Assembly: GCA_030524055.1 (NCBI GenBank)
Contig: JAUNHH010000023.1
Span: forward strand, 1-42,526
Origin: Actinomycetaceae bacterium
GTDB lineage: Bacteria; Actinomycetota; Actinomycetes; Actinomycetales; Actinomycetaceae
Direction of reading: 5' to 3'
Length of the DNA stretch: 42,526 nucleotides
Below, in pieces: positions 23,846-31,884 of the stretch. The notes under the pieces were generated by a model. That model ran no database searches and was not told where the DNA came from. It worked only from the letters and a program-made list of their open reading frames with translations. Made by a program: the position numbers and the translations under genes. The number at the start of each line of letters is the position of its first letter. The first letter of the stretch is position 1.

Positions 23846-24640
23846 TTACGGGCCGGGGCGGCGAAGATTTTTCTTGGGAACCACCAGTGGCGTGCCGGTT
23901 TCAGGATCGTCAATAATCCGGCATTTCACGCCAAAAGCCTGGTCCATCAGTTCTGCTGTGAGGATCTTCGTTGGAGCTCCGTGGGCGACAATCTCCCCGG
24001 CGGACATGGCGATCATATGGGTGGCGTAGCGGGCTGCCAGATTGAGGTCGTGGAGGACAGCAATCACGGTGTGCCCCTGCATGGGCAGGGCAGCGAGTAA
24101 TTCAAGAACATCAACCTGGTGGGCCAGGTCCAGGTAGGTGGTGGGCTCATCAAGAAGGATGGTCTGCGGATTTTGGGCGAGGACTGTGGCCAGCCAAACC
24201 CGTTGTCGCTGGCCGCCGGAGAGTTCTTCGACGCGGCGCTGGGCCAGGTCTTCTATTCCTGTGGTGCGTAGGGCCTGGGCAACAGCCTGATCGTCCTCGT
24301 CGCTCCACCGCCGGAGGAAGGTCTGGTAGGGGAAGCGGCCCCGAGAAATCAGGTCAACGACTTTGAGTCCCTCAGGCATTGTGTGGCTTTGCGGGAGCAT
24401 TCCAAGTTCTTTGGCTATATCTACCGTCGCGCGGGAGGCAATATCTTTCCCATTGAGATAAACATGGCCGCTCGTTGGCGACATTAAACGAGATAGCCCT
24501 CGAAGTAGGGTGGATTTACCGCAGGCATTTGGGCCAACAATCGCAGTAAATTCTCCGTCAGGAAAGGTGACGTCAAGGCCCTCAATCACTTTTCTGTGGC
24601 CATAAGCCAGGCTAAGTTCTATTGCCTTTAAGGCAGTCAT
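23846..24640 (-). CDS. Ferric siderophore ABC transporter, ATP-binding protein
   Basis: FepC/FhuC/FecE-type ATPase driving siderophore import. Walker A GPNACGKSTLLRG, Q-loop LGMLPQSHTMPEG, signature LSGGQRQRVWLA, Walker B ILLDEPTTYLDLAHQ and the H-loop IAVLHDLNLAARYATHMI. The start is ATG 24640 (MTALKAIELSLAYG) with GGAGG 6 bases upstream, overlapping the permease stop by 4 bp; an open frame continues to 24775 but encodes nothing family-like. 264 residues is the standard length. Second-to-last gene of the operon. Confidence 0.95.
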   Translation of the reverse strand: MTALKAIELSLAYGHRKVIEGLDVTFPDGEFTAIVGPNACGKSTLLRGLSRLMSPTSGHVYLNGKDIASRATVDIAKELGMLPQSHTMPEGLKVVDLISRGRFPYQTFLRRWSDEDDQAVAQALRTTGIEDLAQRRVEELSGGQRQRVWLATVLAQNPQTILLDEPTTYLDLAHQVDVLELLAALPMQGHTVIAVLHDLNLAARYATHMIAMSAGEIVAHGAPTKILTAELMDQAFGVKCRIIDDPETGTPLVVPKKNLRRPGP

Positions 24641-25680
24641 CGGGGCCTCCTGAGCACAACAATAATGAGGTAAATACCGCCAAGAACGCTGGTGGCAATA
24701 CCAACGGGGGCAGAAAGTCCACTGGGCATATAGGACATTGCTAATTCGGAGCTCACCAGTAAAAGCGATCCACACAGTGCGCTAGTGATGATGGGCGGGG
24801 TGCGCACTCCTCCTAATGCAAAAGCTAAATGTGGGGCGGTGAGGGAAATAAAGGATATGGGGCCGGTTGCGGCAATTCCGCAGGCGGTAAGGATGACGCC
24901 TACAAGTCCCGCGTAAAGACCTGTTTTCTTGAGATTCACGCCAATACTGGTCGCCATATCCACACCTAATTCCATCACCGCAAGGTGGCGCGATAACAGC
25001 AAGGCAAAGGGAATCAGCAGCAGCAAGGGAACGGTAGAGACAATGGCATGTTCCCAGGTGCGGGCATTAAGGCTACCCACAAGCCACATATGTGCGGCGG
25101 TGCCAATATCAGGGTCAGAGCGGGTCAAAACCAATGTGGTCAGTGCACTCCACCAGGCAGAAAGGCCAATGCCCACCAGAAGGAAACGAGTGACATTGAG
25201 GGTTTTGGTAGCTGTCAGAAGGTAGCCAACACTGGTGGCAATAAGGCAGCCGATCACCGCGCTGAGGGCGGTGGCCCACCCGTGGGTGCCGAGAATAATG
25301 ACCCCAATAACAGCGCCAAAGGCAGCGCCAGTAACGACGCCAATGATTTCTGGCGATCCCAAGGCATTTCGGGACAGGCTTTGGAAAAGGAGGCCGGCAA
25401 TTCCCAGGCATGCTCCAGTGGCGGCAGCGGTGATCACTTTAGGTAGGCGCAATGACAGAATCGCATTGGAGGCCAGGGAATTATCCGGTGCGGTGAGGGT
25501 GCGAATAATGTCCTGTGCGGTAATGGGAATTGTCCCTCGAGTCATGACTATGGCGGCAGCAATGATGAGCAAAATGGTGAGGATGATGGTCGTGGACACC
25601 AGCCGAGGGTGGATAAAAGTCCGCATTCCGAAAAGGTGGATTCGCCAGATTTTCATGGGACGAGGGCGGGGCGCGCTCAT
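24637..25680 (-). CDS. Ferric siderophore ABC transporter, FecCD-type permease 2
   Basis: One of two BtuC/FecCD-family permeases expected to pair as a heterodimer. About ten hydrophobic helices in 347 residues; diagnostic stretches are LSLRLPKVITAAATGACLGIAG, FQSLSRNALGSPEIIGVVTGAAFGAV, and the C-terminal ATGPISFISLTAPHLAFAL. It overlaps permease 1 by 4 bp upstream and the ATPase by 4 bp downstream. An exact dispersed 13-mer (25660-25672) occupies codons 3-7 (APRPR), a region upstream of the first helix, showing that the motif is tolerated in the coding N-terminus. Confidence 0.94.
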   Translation of the reverse strand: MSAPRPRPMKIWRIHLFGMRTFIHPRLVSTTIILTILLIIAAAIVMTRGTIPITAQDIIRTLTAPDNSLASNAILSLRLPKVITAAATGACLGIAGLLFQSLSRNALGSPEIIGVVTGAAFGAVIGVIILGTHGWATALSAVIGCLIATSVGYLLTATKTLNVTRFLLVGIGLSAWWSALTTLVLTRSDPDIGTAAHMWLVGSLNARTWEHAIVSTVPLLLLIPFALLLSRHLAVMELGVDMATSIGVNLKKTGLYAGLVGVILTACGIAATGPISFISLTAPHLAFALGGVRTPPIITSALCGSLLLVSSELAMSYMPSGLSAPVGIATSVLGGIYLIIVVLRRPR

Positions 25681-26681
25681 AAACTCACCACCCGGATTTT
25701 ACGGGCGATTGCCACAAAAATAGGGGCACCAATCAGGCCGCAGACAACACCTGCGCTCACTTCCTCTGGGGGCAGAAGCACACGGCCAATAGTGTCTGCT
25801 GCGAGGAGAACAAGGGAACCGGTAATGCCAGAGCAAAAGGTCAAGGGGAGGGATTGTGGGCCAGTGAACCAGCGGACAGCAAGGGGGGCAATTAGGCCAA
25901 CAAAAGCAATAGGGCCAACGAGTGCTGTGGCGGCGGACGCTAAAAGAATCGTGACCAGTCCAGCTAAACCCCAGGTGAGGTGCGGGTTAGCGCCAAGTGC
26001 ACGCCCCATATCTTCGCCAAGTCCGAGGGCGTCAATAGAGGCGGTCATAGGCACCAAAATCAGTGTGGAAACGACAATTAAGGCGGCGCACAAATAAATG
26101 AGATGCCATGAGCGCGGCGCCACCGCCCCGGAATGCCAGGCCATAAAGCCTTCAAAGGCACGGGGATTTGCTAATAGAAAATAGGAGGTAGCGCCCGTTG
26201 TTAATGCTGCCCAGGCAGCTCCAACAAGGACTAGACGAATAGGTGTATGGCGGCCACTAAAAACACCGCCAGCGCTGAGAACTATTCCTCCAGAAATAGC
26301 GGCCCCAATAAGAGCGCAGACCAAGAGGAGGGTGACAGACATTGTTGGGAAAAGGGAGAGCCCTAAAACAATAGCGAGGCTGGCACCTGCGCCCACCCCT
26401 AAAGTGCCGGGTTCGGCCAACGGATTGCGGGTCAAACTTTGGGTGAGTGCTCCGGCTGCGCCCATAGCACATCCGGCAACAATGGCGACTATTCCACGGG
26501 GAAAGCGCATAGTGAAAATAATGGCGGAGTTAGGGTCGTCAGCCACTCCACGGCTGAGAATTCCAGGAATATCTGCGAGGGGCACATCCCCTGATCCCAC
26601 TGTCAATGACACCACAAAGAGTGGAATGACAAGCAGGATCAGGGGTGCGCCCCCACGCAGCGTGCGTGCCAGGGCGGTCAC
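25677..26681 (-). CDS. Ferric siderophore ABC transporter, FecCD-type permease 1
   Basis: First of the two FecCD permeases, 334 residues with about nine or ten membrane helices. FTMRFPRGIVAIVAGCAMGAAGALTQSLTRNPLAEPGTLGVGAGASLA is the family N-terminal signature (split here over residues 55-105), and VGPIAFVGLIAPLAVRWFTG is the conserved cytoplasmic-loop region contacting the ATPase. GTG start overlaps the binding-protein stop (GTGA). It forms the import channel with permease 2. Confidence 0.94.
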   Translation of the reverse strand: MTALARTLRGGAPLILLVIPLFVVSLTVGSGDVPLADIPGILSRGVADDPNSAIIFTMRFPRGIVAIVAGCAMGAAGALTQSLTRNPLAEPGTLGVGAGASLAIVLGLSLFPTMSVTLLLVCALIGAAISGGIVLSAGGVFSGRHTPIRLVLVGAAWAALTTGATSYFLLANPRAFEGFMAWHSGAVAPRSWHLIYLCAALIVVSTLILVPMTASIDALGLGEDMGRALGANPHLTWGLAGLVTILLASAATALVGPIAFVGLIAPLAVRWFTGPQSLPLTFCSGITGSLVLLAADTIGRVLLPPEEVSAGVVCGLIGAPIFVAIARKIRVVSL

Positions 26682-27760
26682 TGAGCGAAGGCCTTCTTTA
26701 CGTGATCAACCAGGTCAACGGCAGCAAAGTAGTCCAATTTGAAGCTGGCTTCACCCAGGGCGTAGACCTTTTTCGATTGGACGGCGGGCAGTTGCGCAAA
26801 GTTGGCGTCAGCCAGGAGAGCGTCTTTATTGGCGTCATCATTGCCAACAAGCAAGAGTATGTCTTGCTTGAGGGCTTGGAGGGCCTGTTCTGGGCTGGTG
26901 AAGGCGAAGTCTTTTCGGCCTTCTTCTGGGGCAACTCCAGTGTCCTGCACAGTAATGCCCAGGTCTTTCAGGACCAGTGCCTGAGGAGCGGTGGGCATAC
27001 CTACTGAGAGGCCTTTTTGTGCGTCATAGACAGCAATATTGACAGGCTGAGCAGGGGCTTTGATAGCGGCTTTTGTTTCTGCCACTTTGACGTCAAAGTC
27101 AGCGAGAAGTTTCTCAGCTTTCTGTGGGGCACCCACAGCTTCGGCGACACGCTGGGTGGCGGTACGCCAGTCAGTGGAGTTGTAGTCAATCACCACAGTG
27201 GGGGCAATACCTTTAAGTTGCTCGTATTGGTCCATTGCGGAGTCGCCACCAGTTTTGGAGACGATAATGAGGTCTGGCTGGGCGGCCATAATCGCCTCAA
27301 GATCGACCTTTTGATTGGTGTAAAGAGATTGGACGCCGCGCTCAGTGGCGGTGGGGGCCCAGTGCTTAAACCACCCATTAGAGTCCAGACCCGGACCATC
27401 GGGTTTCGACCCGCCAGAGCCAATGACTTTGGCGTCAATGGCGAGCAGTGTGCCCGTCAGGGTCACAGAGGTGGAAACAATCTTGGTGGGCTGGGCTTTA
27501 AATTCCACCGTGGCGCCATTGTCGTCAGTAAAGGTGTAGGGGCCAGCAGGCGCAGAGGCTGGCGCGTCAGCACTTGCCGCAGAGGGTGCACTGTCAGCGG
27601 ATGCAGCCCCATTTGCCGAGGCCGGGGCTTCGCTTGAGGCGGCAGAATCTGCAGAAGCGGCGCCAGATGCTGGAGCACCAGATTGGGCGCCACCAGCGGA
27701 ACAGGCACTCAAGGCGATGAGTGCGCCAAGTGCAAGGGCGAGGGGTTTGATCTTGACCAT
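26678..27760 (-). CDS. Ferric siderophore ABC transporter, substrate-binding lipoprotein
   Basis: FepB/FecB-type receptor, anchored by lipid on the outer face of the membrane. Lipobox LSAC (cysteine about residue 19) follows a hydrophobic signal (PLALALGALIALSAC). A low-complexity Ala/Ser/Pro linker of about 50 residues precedes the domain, which starts YTFTDDNGATVEFKAQP and continues KIVSTSVTLTGTLLAIDAKVIGSG, VDLEAIMAAQPDLIIVS and the C-terminal KVYALGEASFKLDYFAAVDLVDHV. 360 residues. It is the first gene of the five-gene operon, with an iron box 117-135 bp upstream. The specific siderophore cannot be deduced. Confidence 0.92.
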   Translation of the reverse strand: MVKIKPLALALGALIALSACSAGGAQSGAPASGAASADSAASSEAPASANGAASADSAPSAASADAPASAPAGPYTFTDDNGATVEFKAQPTKIVSTSVTLTGTLLAIDAKVIGSGGSKPDGPGLDSNGWFKHWAPTATERGVQSLYTNQKVDLEAIMAAQPDLIIVSKTGGDSAMDQYEQLKGIAPTVVIDYNSTDWRTATQRVAEAVGAPQKAEKLLADFDVKVAETKAAIKAPAQPVNIAVYDAQKGLSVGMPTAPQALVLKDLGITVQDTGVAPEEGRKDFAFTSPEQALQALKQDILLLVGNDDANKDALLADANFAQLPAVQSKKVYALGEASFKLDYFAAVDLVDHVKKAFAQ

Positions 27761-28062
27761 GGGGACCTTTCGCTACGGGCAGGTTTTTCTGCCATTGCTG
27801 TGGCCGAGCCATTCTTCTCCAATGCCCCGGCATCCTTCCCTTGGATTACCAGGAGTGAAAGCGCTCCCAGATAAGCTAAGGTTACCCTCACCTTATAGAT
27901 CAACCCCTTGCCTTCACTAGTCCCGAGACAGTGAAGGGGACTACAATTTCGCATTTTTATCGAGATGAAATGGTGTCACTTAAAATGCCCCCGGCGCCTG
28001 TAGAGTAGGCGCGGCATTTCACCCCACACTTGCCCGATATCTCACCACGGGTACGATCAAGG
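27761..28062. promoter_or_regulatory. Divergent region between the siderophore operon and AbiF RNA repeat 1
   Basis: No gene seen. It contains the iron box and, at its right end, a promoter reading toward repeat 1: TTGCCC (28030-28035), 16-bp spacer, TACGAT (28052-28057), placing the transcript start at about 28064, the first bases of the repeat. Confidence 0.55.
27877..27895. promoter_or_regulatory. DtxR/IdeR-type iron box upstream of the siderophore operon
   Basis: TAAGGTTACCCTCACCTTA matches the consensus TWAGGTWAGSCTWACCTWA at 17 of 19 positions and is a good inverted repeat (TAAGGT / ACCTTA). Its place upstream of the binding-protein gene predicts repression when iron is plentiful. Confidence 0.8.
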
Positions 28063-28114
28063 CAATCGTTCAGTCCGCCTCAACACTAAGTTGAGAGTGG
28101 GCTGGATCTCTATT
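28063..28114 (+). ncRNA. Putative AbiF-associated RNA, copy 1 (52-bp hairpin repeat)
   Basis: 50 of 52 bases match 28248-28299. The core folds as a stem with CCTCAAC paired to GTTGAG(A) and an outer CAGtCC / GGGCTG stem (one pair weakened compared with copy 2), the loop being ACTAA. A promoter-like TTGCCC / TACGAT pair ends six bases upstream. abiF genes are known to have a conserved structured RNA upstream; I could not compare this with the Rfam model. Copy 1 is followed not by a gene but by a methyltransferase 3' remnant. Confidence 0.6.
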
Positions 28115-28126
28115 GAGGCACGACCC

Positions 28127-28177
28127 TCAGGGCAGGTGCAGCATTCCGCTGCGAAGAAGTTCAGGCAGCGCTGACAA
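28127..28177 (-). pseudogene. Remnant copy of the methyltransferase 3' end
   Basis: Read on the minus strand this encodes LSALPELLRSGMLHLP followed by TGA, against MSALPELLRSGMLYLP in the intact gene ending at 29335 (14 of 16 residues). Most base differences are synonymous (CCT/CCC, GAA/GAG, CTT/CTG, CTT/CTC), so it comes from a diverged but functional gene. It lies between the two hairpin repeats, antisense to the direction in which they are read. Confidence 0.75.
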
Positions 28178-28213
28178 GTCTTATAGAAAGTGCGATACAG
28201 CACCTCCGTACAT

Positions 28214-28242
28214 TTGCGCGACGCGCTTGTCATTGTTATTCT
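28214..28242 (+). promoter_or_regulatory. Promoter of AbiF RNA copy 2
   Basis: TTGCGC (28214-28219), 17-bp spacer, TATTCT (28237-28242). The predicted start is about 28249, coinciding with the first base of the 52-bp repeat (28248). Confidence 0.6.
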
Positions 28243-28247
28243 TAAGT

Positions 28248-28299
28248 CAATCGTTCAGCCCGCCTCAACACCAAGTTGAGAGTGGGCTGGATCTCTATT
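28248..28299 (+). ncRNA. Putative AbiF-associated RNA, copy 2 (52-bp hairpin repeat)
   Basis: Stem-loop: CAGCCC (28256-28261) pairs with GGGCTG (28284-28289), CTCAAC (28264-28269) with GTTGAG (28275-28280), with a small GC/AGT internal loop and an ACCAA apical loop. The repeat ends 17 bases before the abiF start, so it is either a separate small RNA or the abiF leader. In known AbiF systems the upstream RNA acts as antitoxin; assignment here rests on position, promoter and fold. Confidence 0.65.
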
Positions 28300-28316
28300 T
28301 ACGCTTGGGGGTGCAG

Positions 28317-29264
28317 GTGACGAAGCCGCCCAAACCAGCGACAACAGTCAATCAGCAAATCGCATTGTTGCGTGCACGTGGTATGGAAGTTGATGACACC
28401 CTCGCTCAACAATGGTTAGCAAACGTCAGTTATTACCGACTGTCGGCCTATTGGTATCCAGCCAGAGCGATCAACTCAGATGGCCTGCGTGAGGACAATT
28501 TTATTGGTGACATAAGCTTCGCTCACGTTGCCGAACTATATGAAGCGGACCGGAAACTTCGCACACTTGTCCACGACGGGATGGAACGCATCGAGGTCGC
28601 TATGCGAACCCGCATAGGTGAACGACTCTACGCCACCAGCCCTTCCGCATATACCGATCCAACCCGCTTTCGAGACACCTTTAAACATGCACAATGGGTA
28701 GATAAAGCAAATGAACGTATCGACCGCGCAATCGATAATAATGACGCAATTCAGCATTATGAGAGCGAATACAACCGCCCCTATCCTTTCTGGATATTAG
28801 CAGAGGTGCTCGACTTTGCCGATATCTCCCTGCTTTTCAAGGGACTGAAGATTCGCGACCAACGCCAGATAGCTGAGGAGCTAAACATCGTCATTGATCT
28901 TGACCTCCTGTCTGAAAATCAGAGAAGGAAGGTTAAACAGCAATCACCTTTGACGAGATGGCTACACCAATTCACCATTGTGCGAAATGCCTGTGCGCAC
29001 CACGGACGACTCTGGAATAGATCGTTTATTCCCGCCCCAACCTCCGCATTACGTACACAGGCAGAATTTTCGTCACTTCCAGAGGGCCAAAGTGAACGCC
29101 TATTTGGGGCATTAATTGTGATGGCGCATATATTACGTGTTGTGTCGCCTGGGACAACGTGGCCAGCAAAAGGCGCGGACCTTATCACGGACCTTTTCCT
29201 ACCCAATCCACTTGTTTCACCCAAGGCGTTAGGTCTACCTGAAAATTGGAATGGTAGTTTTTAG
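28317..29264 (+). CDS. abiF: AbiF-like abortive infection protein (Abi_2, HEPN fold)
   Basis: Probable RNA-cleaving toxin that aborts phage infection, held in check by an upstream RNA. The start region TKPPKPATTVNQQIALLRARGM is typical of Abi_2; SYYRLSAYWYP, ELYEADRKLRTLVHDGMERIEVAMRTRIGERL and the HEPN catalytic motif R-N-A-C-A-H in IVRNACAHHGRLWNR (R-x4-H, near residue 230) follow, then the C-terminal helices. GTG 28317 is chosen because GGGGG lies five bases upstream (GTG 28311 is also possible), giving 315 residues. The frame stays open upstream through both hairpin repeats, which is coincidental. It is convergent with the methyltransferase gene; no other defence gene is in its transcript. 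Confidence 0.87.
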   Translation: MTKPPKPATTVNQQIALLRARGMEVDDTLAQQWLANVSYYRLSAYWYPARAINSDGLREDNFIGDISFAHVAELYEADRKLRTLVHDGMERIEVAMRTRIGERLYATSPSAYTDPTRFRDTFKHAQWVDKANERIDRAIDNNDAIQHYESEYNRPYPFWILAEVLDFADISLLFKGLKIRDQRQIAEELNIVIDLDLLSENQRRKVKQQSPLTRWLHQFTIVRNACAHHGRLWNRSFIPAPTSALRTQAEFSSLPEGQSERLFGALIVMAHILRVVSPGTTWPAKGADLITDLFLPNPLVSPKALGLPENWNGSF

Positions 29265-29334
29265 CCCGCCGATATTCCGAAGGTATGCACACGTGCCCAA
29301 AAGTCCAGTAGCGCCCCATTTATTCGCAGCAGAT

Positions 29335-30915
29335 TCATTGAAGTGCGTACGGCAGATACAGCATTCCGCTGCGGAGCAGCTCGGGCAGGGCGGACATTAC
29401 TTGAGTGCGCACCTCTCCTATTTCTTCTTCCGCCAACATGGCATAGGCAGAAATAAACTGTCCCACCGTAATATCGCCATCACTTGCTCCCACTAGGGCA
29501 GATACAGCCGTCCCCACGCGAATTGACTGTCCCATTGCGCCACCTTGATGCAGGATCATTACTTCCGGATTGGGTTGGCCGGGAGTGTAGTGCCGTTCTT
29601 CGGTGACATCCCCGCAGCGCACGAGGGCGAAGTCCTCAATATCATCGGGGAACTGCAAAACATTCATTGTGCGCTCCACATCCGCCCCTAATGGGAAGCG
29701 CCCATTATGCACATTGTCGAAAATAGATAGGGGCGCCCCGGCCTCGTCAATTTTTTCGGCGACAAGGAAACCCATGCCGATCCACTCCACATTGGCCCGC
29801 TCAAAATCTGCGAGCCACTCTGCATAATCGCATTCGAAAACACTGCGCGGAGTGAAAACTCCACCAGAATCACGGAGCCATAATTCTGCATATTGTGCCG
29901 GGTCAAGAATATCGCGCTGAACTACCCACGATTTCAGCGGCAAACCCTCTAACCATTGTTCGACGCGAGCATGCCATTCTCGGTGAGGATCCACGCCAGA
30001 AGAAATTTCCCAATTCCCCAGAATCTGGAGTTTACCACCGTCTCGCAAATAGGTCGGAGCCTGACGAATCACGGTGGCAACAAGGTGATCACGCTCCATT
30101 CCCCCATCGCGATATTCCATAAATCCGCGCTCACGAATAGCCTGTGGAGTAATCACAAAAGGCGGATTAGAGGTAATCAGATCAAAAGTCATGCCCTCAA
30201 CGGGTTCATAAAGAGAGCCGCAGAGAATCTCAATATTCTCCACCCCATTGAGCGCAGCATTAATGGCAGTAAAAACGCAGGCACGCTCAGAAATATCCGT
30301 GGCAATAACGCGGCGACTATGGGTCGCTAAATAAAGGGCTTGAATACCGCAGCCACACCCTAAATCGAGGGAAGAACTCACCTGCGCACGCATTGTCATT
30401 CGCAATAGCGAGGTGGTCGCCCCGCCAATACCAAGAACATGGTCGGGCTGGAGCGGCGCGCCGGTGACCGATTCGGCCAGGTCAGACATAATCCACCAGT
30501 GATGAGCCACTTCTTGCGCCCCGCCCTCGTCACTGGATCTGACGGGCGAAGGCAAGGTCGCGCTGTGTGGTCGCAGATCGAAAAGGGCGCGAATGCTGTC
30601 CCCTTCATTGCTCACCAAACCAAGGTCGCACAGGCCGTCAAGGCCAAGGGTGGGCAGAGCTTCCCCTAAAGCGTTGGCAGGGATGGCGTCTCCCAACATA
30701 AAAAGCCTGGTCAACAACGATGCAGGGTCAGTATTGTCTTTCAAAGCAACGAGGGCGGGGGTCCGCTCTTCACGCATCAGCGCCTGGGCGGCGCGTGGGC
30801 CAATGAGTTCTTCAACGCGATCAACTCTCCATCCCGCCAACTCCAAGTCAGCAGCCAACGCTCCTAGAAGCGCGGCATTAAGGACAGGCAGCGGTGATGC
30901 GGGCACAGAACTCAT
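29335..30915 (-). CDS. Class I SAM-dependent methyltransferase (N-methylating, NPPF motif)
   Basis: Methyltransferase of unknown substrate, probably acting on a nucleobase or amide nitrogen. An N-terminal 150-residue domain (winged-helix-like, LTRLFMLGDAIPANALGEAL) precedes the Rossmann domain: SLDLGCGCGIQALYLATH (SAM-binding G-x-G), RVIATDISERACVFTAINAALNGV and the N-P-P-F motif in LITSNPPFVIT, as in RsmC/PrmC-type enzymes. A further C-terminal 170-residue domain includes TPGQPNPEVMILHQGGAMGQ. 526 residues. Its last 50 bp are duplicated at 28127-28177, and the intact copy ends YALQ where the remnant stops. It contains several copies or variants of the dispersed 13-mer (29735, 30518, 30749). 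Confidence 0.85.
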   Translation of the reverse strand: MSSVPASPLPVLNAALLGALAADLELAGWRVDRVEELIGPRAAQALMREERTPALVALKDNTDPASLLTRLFMLGDAIPANALGEALPTLGLDGLCDLGLVSNEGDSIRALFDLRPHSATLPSPVRSSDEGGAQEVAHHWWIMSDLAESVTGAPLQPDHVLGIGGATTSLLRMTMRAQVSSSLDLGCGCGIQALYLATHSRRVIATDISERACVFTAINAALNGVENIEILCGSLYEPVEGMTFDLITSNPPFVITPQAIRERGFMEYRDGGMERDHLVATVIRQAPTYLRDGGKLQILGNWEISSGVDPHREWHARVEQWLEGLPLKSWVVQRDILDPAQYAELWLRDSGGVFTPRSVFECDYAEWLADFERANVEWIGMGFLVAEKIDEAGAPLSIFDNVHNGRFPLGADVERTMNVLQFPDDIEDFALVRCGDVTEERHYTPGQPNPEVMILHQGGAMGQSIRVGTAVSALVGASDGDITVGQFISAYAMLAEEEIGEVRTQVMSALPELLRSGMLYLPYALQ

Positions 30916-31124
30916 AACTCCACCCTAAAGGGGAATAGGACACCTTCGCCTACGCCTGGACGGACGTGCCACCTGTCCGCGTCTGTCGCGAACTTGCGAC
31001 TCCATTACCGCGCTACATGCCCCACAATTGATTCATCTCCGCGGCTCATACCGTGGCCCGGAAGTTACCCTATGTGCGGCAAAAACCACTGATTTTCCAC
31101 CACTGTGGCATATGAAAGGACCTT

Positions 31125-31724
31125 ATGACCTCGCCAAACCCTAAAGAGCAGACAGATTCCGCGGCCACGACCTCGCCAGGCACAACGCTTTCCACTGAAA
31201 CAGCCGATGACCGCCGCTTCAAAAAGAATCTCTCCGCTATTCTCTTTACGTCACGCTGGCTTCAGGCACCCCTTTATTTTGGCCTTGTCATCGCGCAAGT
31301 TTTCTACGTCTTCACTTTTATGCGCGAATTGTGGCACGTCATCACCCACATTACCGACCTTTCCGAAGCCGATATGATGCTCATGGTCCTCGCCATGGTC
31401 GATATTGTCATGGTGGCGAATCTGCTGATTATGGTCATTGTTGGCGGATATGAAACCTTTGTCTCGCGGGTCAATCTCCAAGAACACCCTGATCAGCCAG
31501 AATGGCTTTCACACGTGAATTCCAATGTCCTTAAAGTCAAATTAGCAATGGCGATTATTGGCATTTCTTCCGTGCACCTCTTGAAGTCCTTTGTCGAAGC
31601 CAAGGCGATTTATCAGTCAATGGGCCCACAGGCCACACAAATTCTTCTTGTCCAGGCAGCTATTCATATGGCCTTTATTCTTTCGGCCATGGCCCTATCG
31701 TGGATTGACCAGAAATCCCGCTGA
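31125..31724 (+). CDS. YqhA-family (UPF0114) membrane protein
   Basis: Integral membrane protein of unknown function, 199 residues. After a 30-residue polar Ser/Thr-rich leader it has FKKNLSAILFTSRWLQAPLYFGLVIAQVFYVFTFM, then MMLMVLAMVDIVMVANLLIMVIVGGYETFVSR (a block highly characteristic of the family), LKVKLAMAIIGISSVHLLKSF and a final helix ILLVQAAIHMAFILSAMALSW: four helices. AAAGGACC precedes the ATG. The DUF808 gene follows on the same strand after 160 bp. Confidence 0.85.
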   Translation: MTSPNPKEQTDSAATTSPGTTLSTETADDRRFKKNLSAILFTSRWLQAPLYFGLVIAQVFYVFTFMRELWHVITHITDLSEADMMLMVLAMVDIVMVANLLIMVIVGGYETFVSRVNLQEHPDQPEWLSHVNSNVLKVKLAMAIIGISSVHLLKSFVEAKAIYQSMGPQATQILLVQAAIHMAFILSAMALSWIDQKSR

Positions 31725-31884
31725 CTTTTGACCGCACTCGCACGTGAGCGCTTCCACGGTGATATTCCCAGCGCCAGGTACTGCCTGACTGGCATTATTA
31801 GCTGTGGAGGAACCGGCCCCAGAATTTGACCTGGCCGACTACTCCCCTACCTGCCTTTATTGCCGCTCCTGATTGGAGAATCCC

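Noticed and set aside
28063-28299. CRISPR array beside AbiF
   Set aside because: Only two repeats are present, the interval (133 bp) is far too long for a spacer, and no cas genes are seen. Treated as duplicated RNA genes instead.
28113-28316. Longer AbiF start in the same frame
   Set aside because: The upstream codons pass through the methyltransferase remnant and the hairpin repeat, and match nothing in Abi_2 proteins; GTG 28317 has a ribosome-binding site and the family N-terminus.
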